Source of the DNA: an uncultured Eggerthella sp.
GTDB taxonomy: Bacteria > Actinomycetota > Coriobacteriia > Coriobacteriales > Eggerthellaceae
Direction of reading: 5' to 3'
Length of the DNA stretch: 64,000 nucleotides
Assembly (NCBI GenBank): GCA_900542525.1
Contig: UQNZ01000002.1
Span: 186,001-250,000, forward strand
How positions within the stretch are numbered: the stretch's first letter is position 1; each line of letters begins with the position of its first letter. Positions 43,219-52,952 of the stretch are shown here, in pieces. Made by a program: the position numbers and the translations under genes. The notes under the pieces are model-generated. The model was not told where the DNA came from. It searched no databases and worked only from the letters and a program-made list of their open reading frames with translations.

Positions 43219-43241
43219 GGCTCCCTTTGGGAGCCTTTTTG
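43219..43241 (+). terminator. Intrinsic terminator after tRNA-Ser (CGA)
   Basis: GGCTCCC and GGGAGCC with a TTT loop are followed by TTTTT. Confidence 0.92.
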
Positions 43242-44470
43242 ATTCCTAGAACACGGGTCCTTCTGCAGAGAGGGATCAATCTTATTCAGAGATGAATGAG
43301 TGATCGAGCGCATCTCCTGAGTGACGAATTTCGTTTCCTGTGGCGTACGGTTTGGAGCTTAGATTGCGCCTTGCGCTTCTATCAGGACGCATTTGAGAAT
43401 CTCTCGTCCTTTGTTCATTCGTTTGAGATCTGCTCTAGATCAAGACCGTTATCGATATCAAATGGAGCATACTTTTTGATGATAGCCACGTAAAAGCGCT
43501 TGCTGTAAAGCATGTGTATCTTGCGCTAAAGCACCTGCTGCTTTGATCTTCGTGTGAATCAAAGATTTGAAGAAGAGCTGCACACCAAATTGGCGCACGG
43601 CTCGCTTTGATCCGATGAATATGCACTTAAACAGGCAGAACACACTTGTAGCACAGCGTGCTCGTAGATAAAAAACAGTGTGTGATAGTGTGAAACCAAA
43701 GTAGCTAATCATAAAAAAGGGAACACAAGAAAAGCCCGTCTGAGTAAAGGGAAAAATGGTTTGCGTGGCACGGCAAAAACTCCAAGTACACGCACGCGTG
43801 CATAGGATGCACACAGCGAGAATGTGAACACGGGACAGGATTCTAGGGACAAAAGCTTACACCAGGTTCTCTTACGCAAAGGAGCAATACCACGCAAGTA
43901 TGCCACTTATTCTCTTACAAACTACTCTGTTAATAACATAATGAAAAGGAGCTAGCACCAAAGTGAGAGGCTGCTATCAAAGCACTTCATTTTCATAATA
44001 GGTTGCTAGCTATCATGTTTTCTCGTTGTTGAAATTCTTCAAGACAACTCAATTCTTTTGGAGAGATATGACGAAGATCTGAGATTGTGCGAACACTCTT
44101 GCAAAGCGGCAATGCGAATAGAGCTGTGTGGAACAACCTCGAGAAGAGAATCGTCAATGATGGGAAGATGATCGAATGTAATCCGTTCTTTCTTGCGCGT
44201 TGTTGCACAACAAGCATCTCTCCCCGACGGAATAACTTTTAAAAATTGTGTCACGCATTTTTGTCGGAAATCTTGTGAGACAAAAACTCAAACGAGTGGA
44301 GGATCGTAGATCTTGAAAGAATAGAGGATCGTTCAACGAAGGAGAGCTTTCGATGAAAAGAGCAAAGTGTTTTGAAGTTTCAAGAACAAAGTGATCGAAA
44401 CGAGCAGAGGTGTTCTTCTGAAAGTATTAAAATGATGGTCACACGGTACCTATGTTGTAAGCGAGATACG
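43242..44470. other. Gene-poor stretch of about 1.2 kb
   Basis: I see no gene I can support. Short frames on the minus strand (43458-43814 and 43993-44336) have no ribosome-binding sites, are rich in Cys/Phe/Ser and switch frame, so they could be relics of decayed genes; the C-terminal half of the first (KIKAAGALAQDTHALQQAL) looks more protein-like than the rest. No RNA gene or repeat is recognised. Confidence 0.5.
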
Positions 44471-45790
44471 ATGGCGGCGCATTCTAAAAAACGAAAGACT
44501 TCCGATGCGCTTTGCATCAAAATGTTCGGTTCGTTCTCTATCTCTCAAATTCCGGCGAAGGCGATGTGCGATACAACGGTGTCATCAGACAGTGCGTCTG
44601 GCGACGAACTCGCTTTTGTTCGCATCGGCATGCTTACTTCGACTGAACCAATGGCAGAGATCACTGCGAGTCTTTCGGGGCGAGCTCATCGTCTTTGGCT
44701 TTTGGTGGCTTATCTTATCGTCAATCGTGATCGTGGTGTTTCACCACAGGAGCTCATCGATCTTTTATGGCCGGAAGTTACGAGCAACAATCCTGCAGCC
44801 ACTCTGCAGAATAATGTTTCACGTGCACGTGCGCTCTTCAACGAAGCCAATTTCGACAGCGCGCGTGATCTGATCAAGCATACCGAGGGACTCTATTATT
44901 GGGCTCCCGAGCGTTCGTCCATCCTTGATGTAGAGATATTCGAGACTAATGCGCACCGTATCGGAGATTTTCTTTCCGCCGATGATGCGGAAGGGATCGA
45001 ACTTGCTCTTGATACTTGCAGGCTTTATACGGGTGACTTTTTAAGCGATGCCACTGATATTACTTGGTGTGCAAATCTGGCAGTTTACTATCGTACGCTC
45101 TACAAGCGACTTTGTAAGACAACCATCGTTGCGCTCATGGAAGCAGGGCGACTCAAAGAAGCACAAACCCTTTGTCTTCAGGTGTGCGTGCTCGACCCTG
45201 CCGCAGAGGAATTCAGCCTGTTGCTCATGCAAGCCTATCTTGCTGATGCCAATCCGACCGCCGCGCTCGAGCAATATCAAACGGTCGCCACCTACCTTGC
45301 CCAAACCTACGATATTCAGCCGAGTGCAGAACTCGAGACTCAGCGGGAGATCGCTCTTCAAGAGCTTTATGGGCAGAGCATGAATGAGCAAGGTATCCGC
45401 ACATTCCTTTTTGAAAGCAACGATGATGAAGGAGCATTCGCGTGCAGCAATGCTGTTTTTCGCGAGATCGCACTTTTGCGTCTGCGTGAGATGGAGCGCA
45501 GTGGGGAAGATTCGCACGTTATCGCGATTTCGTTCAGCAACTCTTCGACCAGAACTGCACACCGCGTCATAAACGCAAAACGAGTTGCGCAAGTACTTTC
45601 TGCAACACTTCGTGCGAGCGATCCTTTTACCAAAGTGGGATCTAATCAATTCTTGGTGTTGTTGCCAGGGGCAAATGCTGAAAACGCGCACATGGTTTAT
45701 GAACGTATCGTTGCGCGCTTCAAAGATAACTTTCCTCGTGCAGAACTTGCGTTTCGATTCTCTATGATGAGCCTTGCTGCCCTTCGATAA
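44471..45790 (+). CDS. BTAD-domain transcriptional regulator with degenerate GGDEF-like end
   Basis: This protein of about 439 residues has an OmpR-like winged helix (about 65-140: RLWLLVAYLIVNRDRGVSPQELIDLLWPE), a TPR-like bacterial transcriptional activator domain (about 160-290, with LYTGDFL and CLQVCVLDPAAEEFSLLLMQ split) and a C-terminal 140-residue domain whose TKVGSNQFLVLLPG occupies the place of a GGDEF motif but lacks its catalytic residues. Such regulators are abundant in Coriobacteriia. The start is uncertain; I chose an ATG after AAGCGAG, but the frame is open further upstream. Targets are unknown. Confidence 0.8.
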   Translation: MAAHSKKRKTSDALCIKMFGSFSISQIPAKAMCDTTVSSDSASGDELAFVRIGMLTSTEPMAEITASLSGRAHRLWLLVAYLIVNRDRGVSPQELIDLLWPEVTSNNPAATLQNNVSRARALFNEANFDSARDLIKHTEGLYYWAPERSSILDVEIFETNAHRIGDFLSADDAEGIELALDTCRLYTGDFLSDATDITWCANLAVYYRTLYKRLCKTTIVALMEAGRLKEAQTLCLQVCVLDPAAEEFSLLLMQAYLADANPTAALEQYQTVATYLAQTYDIQPSAELETQREIALQELYGQSMNEQGIRTFLFESNDDEGAFACSNAVFREIALLRLREMERSGEDSHVIAISFSNSSTRTAHRVINAKRVAQVLSATLRASDPFTKVGSNQFLVLLPGANAENAHMVYERIVARFKDNFPRAELAFRFSMMSLAALR

Positions 45791-45853
45791 GCTCCCGTGC
45801 GCGCGTGCGAACATCGTAACGGCGCAAAGCAGCAAATGTACTAGAATGAACGC

Positions 45854-45997
45854 ATGAGAAAACAGGTCAACCTAAAAGAACACCTCGAAGAACAGATCTG
45901 CAGCATCGGTGCTGTTGTTGCAAGCGTTGTTGGGTTCATCGTTATTCTGTACCTCATTACCATTGTCGTGCGCGTGTTTTCGTCGGCGCTGGCTTAA
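45854..45997 (+). CDS. 47-residue single-pass membrane protein upstream of trkH
   Basis: The frame encodes a charged N-terminus (RKQVNLKEHLEEQI) and one membrane helix (VVASVVGFIVILYLITIVV). No ribosome-binding site precedes the ATG, but TAGAAT (45842-45847) ends six bases before it, so transcription could begin at the ATG itself and give a leaderless message. It ends 14 bases before trkH and shares its strand, so it may be a small partner of the potassium transporter. Homologues are not known to me. Confidence 0.55.
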   Translation: MRKQVNLKEHLEEQICSIGAVVASVVGFIVILYLITIVVRVFSSALA

Positions 45998-46011
45998 AGG
46001 CGGACGCCAAT

Positions 46012-47532
46012 ATGTGGACCCGATTTACTTTCGAAGACATTCGCATCATCGCTCATTATTTGGGTACGCTTACTTCGTTGTTCACGGTTGCATTGCTCAT
46101 TCCGCTCATTACCGCATTGGTTTTTCAGGAATGGGAACCAGCAACACGTTATTTCCTTGCCGCGGGCATCTCTCTTGCTATTGGTTCATTGCTGCGTATG
46201 GCCAAGGTCGATCCTGGGCGGCTTACTCGCCAACAGGCAATGGCTTTGACCGGTTTCGCGTGGATGTTCCTTGCGTTCATCGCCTCGGTTCCGTTAGCTA
46301 TGTCGGGTCACTTCGCAAGCTACCTTGATGCGCTCTTCGATAGCGTTTCTGGACTTACCACCACGGGTGCAGCTCTGATCATGGATCTTGAGCATCTTTC
46401 CTACGCTGACAACATGTGGCGTTTTATCATGCATCTCCTTGGTGGTATGGGTCTTATCGTCATCGCGCTTTCGCTCGGTCTCCTTTCTTCATCAACGTCG
46501 GGATTGTATTCCTCGGAAGGGCGTAGTGAACATGTGGTTCCTAATGTCATCACCACTACACGCCTGATCAGTAAGATCTCACTTGCGGTGATCGGTGCAG
46601 CAACGGTCTTGCTCATGCTGTTCTGTTTCGTTGCAGGCATGGAACCCGTGCGTGCGCTCCTTCATGGACTATGGATCTCCATTTCGGGCTTCATGACCGC
46701 GGGCTTCACACCCACCAGCCAGTCCATCATGTACTACCATTCCTATTTTCTCGAGATCGCTTGTATGCTTTTGATGCTGCTTGGCATGATCAACTTCGGA
46801 TTGTTCGTTGCGGTGCTTCGTGGGAAGACTGATCTTTTCTTCAAGGATTTTGAGATTCGAACGGGATTCTTCTGGCTCGTGTTCATGTGCATCATTTTCA
46901 TTGCGACACTCTCCACCACGCCGCTCTTTTCTGATCTCCTTACGATGATTCGCCGTGGCGTATTCATGCTCATCTCTGCATCAAGTACGACGGGCTTCTC
47001 GGTTGTAACGACCAACCAGGTTCTGACCGTGTTCTCTTCAGGGGCGATCCTGATCCTGGCGATTCTTATGGCGGTTGGCGGTTCGAGTGGAAGTACTGCT
47101 GGTGGTATGAAGCTCTCGCGCATCGGTCTTACGGTGAAGTCGATCGTTTCTTCGATCAAAGAAGCCACTTCGCCCGATTCTGCACGAGTGTCGGTGGTCT
47201 ACCATCATATTGGCAAGCAAGTGCTCAATAACGAGATCGCGCGTGCGGCCATGACGGTATCAACGCTTTTTGTGGTTACCTATGTTGTGGGTGCTCTCGT
47301 TGGTATCGCGCATGGTTACGATGCGACTGCGGCAATCGCGGAAAGCGTGGCGATGGCCTCCAATGGTGGTTTGTCGTTTGGCATCACCACGCAAGGTATG
47401 CCGAAAACGCTCGAGCTCATCTATATCCTTGAGATGTGGGCAGGCCGTCTTGAATTCATCACGCTCATTGCGCTTGTTGTTAAGATCGTTGCTTCGCTCT
47501 TGCCCGTTCGCAAGCCGAAACGAGACCGATAG
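46012..47532 (+). CDS. trkH: Potassium uptake protein TrkH/KtrB
   Basis: This 506-residue membrane protein is the ion-conducting subunit of a Trk/Ktr system. All four pore loops with their filter glycines are visible: SGLTTTGAALI near 118, SGFMTAGFTPTSQS near 225, SASSTTGFSVVTT near 325 and SNGGLSFGITTQG near 452. The third and fourth modules are joined by GGSSGSTAGGMKLSR. The gating partner TrkA is not encoded next to it. The ATG is weakly served and may be coupled to the preceding mini-protein gene. Confidence 0.94.
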   Translation: MWTRFTFEDIRIIAHYLGTLTSLFTVALLIPLITALVFQEWEPATRYFLAAGISLAIGSLLRMAKVDPGRLTRQQAMALTGFAWMFLAFIASVPLAMSGHFASYLDALFDSVSGLTTTGAALIMDLEHLSYADNMWRFIMHLLGGMGLIVIALSLGLLSSSTSGLYSSEGRSEHVVPNVITTTRLISKISLAVIGAATVLLMLFCFVAGMEPVRALLHGLWISISGFMTAGFTPTSQSIMYYHSYFLEIACMLLMLLGMINFGLFVAVLRGKTDLFFKDFEIRTGFFWLVFMCIIFIATLSTTPLFSDLLTMIRRGVFMLISASSTTGFSVVTTNQVLTVFSSGAILILAILMAVGGSSGSTAGGMKLSRIGLTVKSIVSSIKEATSPDSARVSVVYHHIGKQVLNNEIARAAMTVSTLFVVTYVVGALVGIAHGYDATAAIAESVAMASNGGLSFGITTQGMPKTLELIYILEMWAGRLEFITLIALVVKIVASLLPVRKPKRDR

Positions 47533-48261
47533 GTGGATCACGTGATACGGCGCAACACACAGAACAAAAAGACGTTGAAGGCCTCGTGTGCTCCGGTGAG
47601 GGGTCGCCTTGTTGCACGATGTGGGGAACGAGCATCCGCCCAGGTCTTCAGCGTAAAACGGTCTCTTTTTTCGCTGGTAGCACTTATGTGTTGCTTGGTG
47701 CTATCGATCGCGATCGCTTGTCCAGCGTGGGCTGACGATGAAGAACCTGCCACTCAATCGGTTGACACGAATGGCAACGTCGTCAATGTCAATCAAATGC
47801 CTGACAGTTCGTTTCTCTACAACACTGATATCGCTGAGCTTGCTGGTGCCGAATCTTTTCACGACAACCAAACCGTGCAAGTAACGGGTGAAGTTGTAGG
47901 TGACCACATCAATGACGAGCTCGATCCTGCTTTATGTTGGATCACGTTGCAGAGTACGAAAGCAGATGATTATTCGCTGGTCTCGGTTCTTATGACCAAC
48001 GAGCAAGCAAAGCTCATTGAGAATTATGGTAACTACAACACCGACGGTACGATTCTTCAAGTACGAGGCACTTTCCACTTGAGTTGTCCTGAACATCAGG
48101 GCCTTTCTGATATCCACGCAAAAGAAGTTATCGTAGTCAAGCAAGGATCAGCACGCCAGCACCCTGTCAATAATGCGGTGCTATGGGCTTCTTGCTTGGC
48201 GGTCGGACTTGGCGTGCTGAGCTTCTTCACCTACTCTTTCTTGCGCGAACGGAGAAAGTAA
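47533..48261 (+). CDS. Secreted OB-fold-like membrane protein, unknown function
   Basis: I do not recognise a named family. The 242-residue product has a signal-anchor or signal peptide near 43-68 (SLVALMCCLVLSIAIACPAWA), an extracytoplasmic domain from 75 to 208 with an OB-like pattern (QTVQVTGEVVGD, CWITLQS, ILQVRGTFHLSC, AKEVIVV), and a C-terminal membrane helix near 218-236. The GTG start immediately follows trkH's stop, so it is translationally coupled; a start closer to the signal peptide is possible. It is followed five bases later by rsgA. Confidence 0.7.
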   Translation: MDHVIRRNTQNKKTLKASCAPVRGRLVARCGERASAQVFSVKRSLFSLVALMCCLVLSIAIACPAWADDEEPATQSVDTNGNVVNVNQMPDSSFLYNTDIAELAGAESFHDNQTVQVTGEVVGDHINDELDPALCWITLQSTKADDYSLVSVLMTNEQAKLIENYGNYNTDGTILQVRGTFHLSCPEHQGLSDIHAKEVIVVKQGSARQHPVNNAVLWASCLAVGLGVLSFFTYSFLRERRK

Positions 48262-48266
48262 CCTGT

Positions 48267-49265
48267 ATGCAAGCAAATGGATGCGATAGCTATGAAGGTG
48301 TAGTGGTCAAACTTGATCGAGGCTATCCGCTCGTCTCGCTTTCCGACGGACGAACGATTCGTTGTGAACATGCGACAAGCTTAGTGAAGCGCAAATCCGA
48401 TCGTGCTGTGACCGGAGATCGCGTTGAGGTTCATCTTCCTGAAGGACATGAAAAGGGGATCATCGAGGCGATTCATCCGCGTGCGACGAAGTTCGTTCGT
48501 AAAGATCCGACTGAACGAGCGCTCCCGCAAACGCTCGCATCAAATTTCGATCTGGTGCTTATCGCGCAACCAGCTGAAGAGGTGAACTTCAAGCGCCTCG
48601 AACGCGAATTGGTGTTGGCTCATGAAACTGGTGCGTCGGTGGCTGTTGTGCTGACCAAGGCGGATCTTGCTGGTGAAAGCACTGAAGTTCACGAAACGAT
48701 CAATGAGGTGCGAAGTCTTGCAGGAAGAGATGCAGTGTTCGTGGTGAGTCAGGACTATCCTGCTTCTATTGAGCAAGTGGGGCGCTTTATCGCAGAGGGC
48801 AACAAGACTGCAGTTTTGATCGGACGAAGTGGTGTTGGCAAATCAAGTTTGGTGAACTTGCTGGTAGGGCAAGACATTCAAGCCACCACGCCTGTGCGCG
48901 AGTCGGATGGTAAAGGCAGACACACTACTGTTTCACGTGAAATCATCGCACTTCCCAAAGGGGGCTTCGTGGTCGACATGCCGGGGGTTCGTGGCTTAGG
49001 GCTGTGGGATGCGGAAGCTGGCATAAAGGCAGCTTTCAGCGAAATAGAAGCACTTGCGCAGAAGTGCAAATTTCGCGATTGTTCGCACATGAAAGAACAA
49101 GGATGCGCAGTGCGGAAAGCCGTTGAAGAAGGTTCGCTTTCGCAAATGCGGCTCGATTCTTATTTGCGCTTGAAACAGGAAAACGATGAAGTAGCTGAAA
49201 AGCGCGTTGAAGCTGCTCGCATCCGTGAACGCCGTGGCCATCCACGCCATCGCACTATGAAATGA
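48267..49265 (+). CDS. rsgA: Ribosome small-subunit GTPase RsgA
   Basis: This 332-residue circularly permuted GTPase checks late 30S assembly. An N-terminal OB-fold (about 8-70) precedes the G domain with motif order G4-G5-G1-G3: LTKADL near 130, then GRSGVGKSSLVNLL near 193 and DMPGVRGLGL near 238. The C-terminal zinc knuckle is CKFRDCSHMKEQGC. The ATG at 48267 lies after the upstream gene's stop; frames starting earlier would run through that gene's membrane helix. A two-mismatch parS with an intact core lies inside. Confidence 0.95.
   Translation: MQANGCDSYEGVVVKLDRGYPLVSLSDGRTIRCEHATSLVKRKSDRAVTGDRVEVHLPEGHEKGIIEAIHPRATKFVRKDPTERALPQTLASNFDLVLIAQPAEEVNFKRLERELVLAHETGASVAVVLTKADLAGESTEVHETINEVRSLAGRDAVFVVSQDYPASIEQVGRFIAEGNKTAVLIGRSGVGKSSLVNLLVGQDIQATTPVRESDGKGRHTTVSREIIALPKGGFVVDMPGVRGLGLWDAEAGIKAAFSEIEALAQKCKFRDCSHMKEQGCAVRKAVEEGSLSQMRLDSYLRLKQENDEVAEKRVEAARIRERRGHPRHRTMK
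48929..48944. promoter_or_regulatory. parS-like site (two end mismatches)
   Basis: TGTTTCACGTGAAATC keeps the central TTTCACGTGAAA palindrome but differs at the last two bases. It is read as Val-Ser-Arg-Glu within rsgA and lies some 20 kb right of oriC. Confidence 0.5.
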
Positions 49266-49378
49266 TCAACAACGCTGATCGGCTTCAGACATCTTGCATC
49301 CGTCTTGTGTGTACTTGATTTGTACGGCAAATTGCTACATGCGCTACAATAGAGGCGCTACATTTGAAGGGGAGCTTC

Positions 49379-50653
49379 ATGAACCCAGCGATCATCATCC
49401 CAACGTTTCATCAGGCTGCGGCCGAGCGTGATAAGTCTCTTGCAGAGAGCATTTATGACCATCCCACTCCGCTTGATGCGCCCGGCACGCTCGAGCGTTG
49501 TTTGGAGTCGCTGCAGAAAGTACAGGGCATCGGTCAGATCATCATCACTGTTTCGCACAACGAAGCAGTTGAGAAGGTAAAGGGGATCGTCGACCGCTTC
49601 CCCCAGATGCACACACTTGTCATCAGCGAAAGTGAAGCCGCTATCGTTCAGCAACGTCTTGAGCAGTTGGGCTTTGGTGATACTGCTGACAAGATTGGCG
49701 TTCACGGGTATTCGGCAGTGCGTAATCTTGGGTTAGTCGTTTCAAACATCCTTGGTTTTGATTCCGTTGTTTTTCTTGATGATGACGAAGTGGTAGAAGA
49801 TCCCGAGTTTTTGATAAAAGCTATGTATGGCTTGGGGAAGCTTACTCGTCGCGAGATTCCTATTCTTGCAAAGTCGGGTTATTACCTGAATGCTAAAGGC
49901 AGCTTCTTGTCCATGAGCCAAAACAAGTGGTATAACCGCTATTGGCAGCAAGGATCGGCCTTCAATAGCTGGATCACCAAAGCTATGTCGGGTCCGCGGC
50001 TTTCGAGGTCGAATCATGTGTGTGGTGGGTGCTTGTCCCTTCACAAGCAAGCTTATATGCGCGTGCCTTTCGATCCATGGATTCCACGCGGCGAAGATCT
50101 GGATTACCTTATTAACCTGCGCATGTATGGTTCAGATGTATGGTTCGATAATCAGTGGTATTTGGTGCATCTTCCTCCGCAAGAACGACACGAAGGACAC
50201 CGGTTCCGTAAGGATATCTTCCGTTGGATCTACGAATACTACAAGATCGAATTTAGCCAATCGCAGATCGACTTGCTGCAGATCAAACCTTCATCGCTCG
50301 AGCCCTATCCAGGCCCTTTTCTCGAACGTGGTTTGGAAAAGCGTATCAAGAAAACGGCACTTCTACGTTCTTTGGCACGTCCTGATCGCGCCGCTTATCG
50401 CAAGGCGGCTCATGTTGCCACCAATGAAGCGATCGAATATGCCCAAAAGTACTGTGATCGGTATTTCGAGTTCCAGCGTATTTGGATGCAGATCATGGCG
50501 CAAACCGAAAACGATAAAGTGCTCCAGCAGGCGCTTATCGAAGCGGCGCTTGTTCGCGAAGCTGGAGGAGAGATAGAAGTTTCAATTCCTAAGCCAAGCT
50601 TTGACGCAGGTAAAACGGGGGAGATCCATCTCAACCTTGCTGATGGTGAGTAG
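49379..50653 (+). CDS. GT2-like glycosyltransferase
   Basis: This 424-residue soluble protein has a GT-A nucleotide-sugar fold: NPAIIIPTFHQ at the start, the metal-binding FLDDDEV near 130, and the acceptor-side GEDLDYLINLRMYG near 235 with its conserved Glu-Asp. An insert between the two motifs carries VCGGCLSLHKQAY. The rest (300-424) is helical. No membrane segment is seen, so the product likely acts at the cytoplasmic face. AAGGGGAG before the ATG sets the start. The acceptor is unknown; cell-wall polymers or osmolyte glycosides are possible. Confidence 0.8.
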   Translation: MNPAIIIPTFHQAAAERDKSLAESIYDHPTPLDAPGTLERCLESLQKVQGIGQIIITVSHNEAVEKVKGIVDRFPQMHTLVISESEAAIVQQRLEQLGFGDTADKIGVHGYSAVRNLGLVVSNILGFDSVVFLDDDEVVEDPEFLIKAMYGLGKLTRREIPILAKSGYYLNAKGSFLSMSQNKWYNRYWQQGSAFNSWITKAMSGPRLSRSNHVCGGCLSLHKQAYMRVPFDPWIPRGEDLDYLINLRMYGSDVWFDNQWYLVHLPPQERHEGHRFRKDIFRWIYEYYKIEFSQSQIDLLQIKPSSLEPYPGPFLERGLEKRIKKTALLRSLARPDRAAYRKAAHVATNEAIEYAQKYCDRYFEFQRIWMQIMAQTENDKVLQQALIEAALVREAGGEIEVSIPKPSFDAGKTGEIHLNLADGE

Positions 50654-50662
50654 GCATTCAGT

Positions 50663-51643
50663 GTGATAGAGCAGTTTGTTTTTTTGATCGTAGCGGGACT
50701 GATCGTAGGAATTTTTTCGGGTCTTTTAGGCATTGGTGGTGGAACGCTCATGATCCCGCTCTTTCGTTTGGGGTTTGGGCTTTCCGCCATTGTTTCCACT
50801 GCAACTTCGCTCTTTACGATCGTACCTACTTCTATTGCAGGTTGCATCACGCATCTCAAGAATAAGACGTGCATTACGCAGATCGGCTTGATCGCTGGTA
50901 TTGCCGGTGCGTGCACTTCACCACTTGGTGTGTTGGCTGCGACGCACTCACCCGATATCGCCATCATGGCCTGTGCGGCGATCATTATCGCCTATTCAGC
51001 CATTACGATGTTCCGCAAAGCGATCAAAATGCCCAAACGCACCGATTCAGATCTTTCGATCCGCGCGACACTTCAGCGTTTTCGTATGGAGTTCGCCGAC
51101 GAAGTGGAAGAAATGTCTGGTGATCGACAAGACTCTACTGAACGAACAACGGAAGCCCAGGGCGTTCGTGCAAGAGAATTTCAAGCCGCACCAGCAAGAA
51201 CAACTGAAACAGCGATCGCTCACGAAGTTCAAAAGAGCGTGAATACCATCGAGGCACCTATGACAGCAAGGCGTCTTCTTACTGGTGCTGCGATAGGATT
51301 TGTTGCTGGCTTTGCCTCGGGGTATGTGGGTGTGGGCGGCGGTTTCCTCATGGTTCCGCTTTTTATCTCGTTGCTCGGCATCACGATGAAGAAGGCATCA
51401 GGCACAAGCCTGATCGCCGTGGTGATCCTTGCTATCCCGGGCGTTATCACGCAAACCCTTCATGGGAACGTCGATTTTGTTGCCGGCATCGCTATGGCGA
51501 TCGGTTCGATTCCGGGCGCACTCATAGGAGCATCGCTCATCCGCTATATTCCCGAGCGGAAAATGCGGTTTTTATTCGGGTTCTTCCTGCTATTTGCCGC
51601 TATCATTCTAGTTATCAACGAACTGAACGTTTTCGGTGCATGA
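50663..51643 (+). CDS. TauE/SafE family anion exporter-like protein
   Basis: This 326-residue membrane protein has eight to nine hydrophobic segments and the repeated family motif: GLLGIGGGTLMIPL near 20-33 and GYVGVGGGFLMVPLF near 222-236. The loop between the halves (about 118-200) is enlarged by some 60 charged residues. Members move sulfite, sulfoacetate and other organic acids, and the substrate here is open. It starts with GTG nine bases after the glycosyltransferase and is followed ten bases later by the sensor kinase, so the three may form one unit. Confidence 0.88.
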   Translation: MIEQFVFLIVAGLIVGIFSGLLGIGGGTLMIPLFRLGFGLSAIVSTATSLFTIVPTSIAGCITHLKNKTCITQIGLIAGIAGACTSPLGVLAATHSPDIAIMACAAIIIAYSAITMFRKAIKMPKRTDSDLSIRATLQRFRMEFADEVEEMSGDRQDSTERTTEAQGVRAREFQAAPARTTETAIAHEVQKSVNTIEAPMTARRLLTGAAIGFVAGFASGYVGVGGGFLMVPLFISLLGITMKKASGTSLIAVVILAIPGVITQTLHGNVDFVAGIAMAIGSIPGALIGASLIRYIPERKMRFLFGFFLLFAAIILVINELNVFGA

Positions 51644-51653
51644 AGGTTGAACT

Positions 51654-52952
51654 ATGAACTTCCCTCGTCATAATCTTTACGTGTTTCTTGAGATACTCGG
51701 CTTATGCCTGGTGCTCATTTCTGGGTGCGTACTTGGTTGGGCAATGTTCGGTGAAAAGAACTATGTGCTCATCGGAATCTCGGGATTGGTATTCACTATC
51801 TTCTTGCTCATTACGCTTACGCTCATGCTCGACCCCGACAAGATCCGTGCGCGTCAGTCGCTATCGGTGCTCGGTCTTGCTTCCAACTTGCTCGAGGGAA
51901 TGCAGGGCGGCTTCAATTCCACCAGCGCTCAACATGCTTGTGAGATCTTGCATCGCTCCTCTTCAGCTTCAGCTGTAGCGATCACAGATACCGAGAATAT
52001 CCTTGGTTATTGTGGCGCGGGAGAGGATAGCCTGCCTCGTGGAATCAGTCCGCTCCGCACCGAAGCCACCCGTGAATCGCTCAAGGATGGTAAAACGCGC
52101 GTACTCAATTCGCCCGAAGAGGTCGGGCTTCCCAATAAAATGCGTGGTATCAAAGCGGCCATCATCGTACCGTTGAAAATCGGTAAGAGCATCGTGGGCA
52201 CGCTGAAATTCTACTATCCATCAGCTTCGCGTATCACTGAAACACAAGTTTCGATCGCTGAAGGCTTTGCGCAGCTCATCGCTACCCAGATTGCGGCGAT
52301 GGAGCTTGAGGAGCAGAAGAAGCTTGCCACGAGCATGGAACTAAAAGCGCTTCAAAGCCAGATCAATCCGCATTTCTTGTTCAACACCATCAACACTATG
52401 GCTTCGCTCACGCGCACGGATCCTGACAAGGCGCGCGTCCTTTTACGCGAGTTTGCGACCTTCTATCGCGGTGCCCTTGAAAACGCTTCCGACCTGATTC
52501 CGCTTGCACGAGAGGTCGAGCAGACCGTGCGTTATCTTTCGCTTGAACAGGCACGATTCGGGGAAGACCGCTTGCGCGTAGACGTTGATATCAGTGATGA
52601 GGTAAAGGCACTTATGGTTCCTGCCTTCATGATCCAGCCTTTGGTAGAGAATTCCATCAAGCATGCATTCCCCGCTGAAGGTCAGTTGATCATCTCGATC
52701 AGTGGTGAGATTCAAGAAGCAGATGTGTTTCTGTATGTTGCGGATAACGGACTTGGTATGACCGAGGAAGCGCTTGAGAACATCATGGATCCCAGCTCTC
52801 AAACTGGGCTTGGTATTGCGGTGAAGAATGTAAACGACCGCATCCTGGGTTATTTCGGCGAAGAGTCTTTCATGAAATATGCGAGCGAACTCGGCAAAGG
52901 TACGCGCGTGACGTTGTACTTGAAGGGTTGTGCCGAGAATCAGCCTTCGTAG
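51654..52952 (+). CDS. LytS-type sensor histidine kinase
   Basis: This 432-residue kinase has two N-terminal membrane helices (about 9-30 and 37-58), a GAF-like sensor (75-215), and a His_kinase module: QSQINPHFLFNTINT with phosphoacceptor His240, N-box PLVENSIKHAF near 325 and G-boxes DNGLGM and GLGIAVKNV. Its partner is the LytTR regulator encoded 200 bases downstream. The signal is not evident; the short membrane part suggests a cytosolic ligand through GAF. The ATG start lies ten bases after the TauE gene. Confidence 0.93.
   Translation: MNFPRHNLYVFLEILGLCLVLISGCVLGWAMFGEKNYVLIGISGLVFTIFLLITLTLMLDPDKIRARQSLSVLGLASNLLEGMQGGFNSTSAQHACEILHRSSSASAVAITDTENILGYCGAGEDSLPRGISPLRTEATRESLKDGKTRVLNSPEEVGLPNKMRGIKAAIIVPLKIGKSIVGTLKFYYPSASRITETQVSIAEGFAQLIATQIAAMELEEQKKLATSMELKALQSQINPHFLFNTINTMASLTRTDPDKARVLLREFATFYRGALENASDLIPLAREVEQTVRYLSLEQARFGEDRLRVDVDISDEVKALMVPAFMIQPLVENSIKHAFPAEGQLIISISGEIQEADVFLYVADNGLGMTEEALENIMDPSSQTGLGIAVKNVNDRILGYFGEESFMKYASELGKGTRVTLYLKGCAENQPS

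Noticed and set aside
42814..43295. Several frames over the two tRNA-Ser genes
   Set aside because: They are translations of tRNA sequence on either strand and lack start signals.
44814..44829. parS-like half site TGTTTCACGTGCACGT
   Set aside because: Only the left half matches; four mismatches in the right half.
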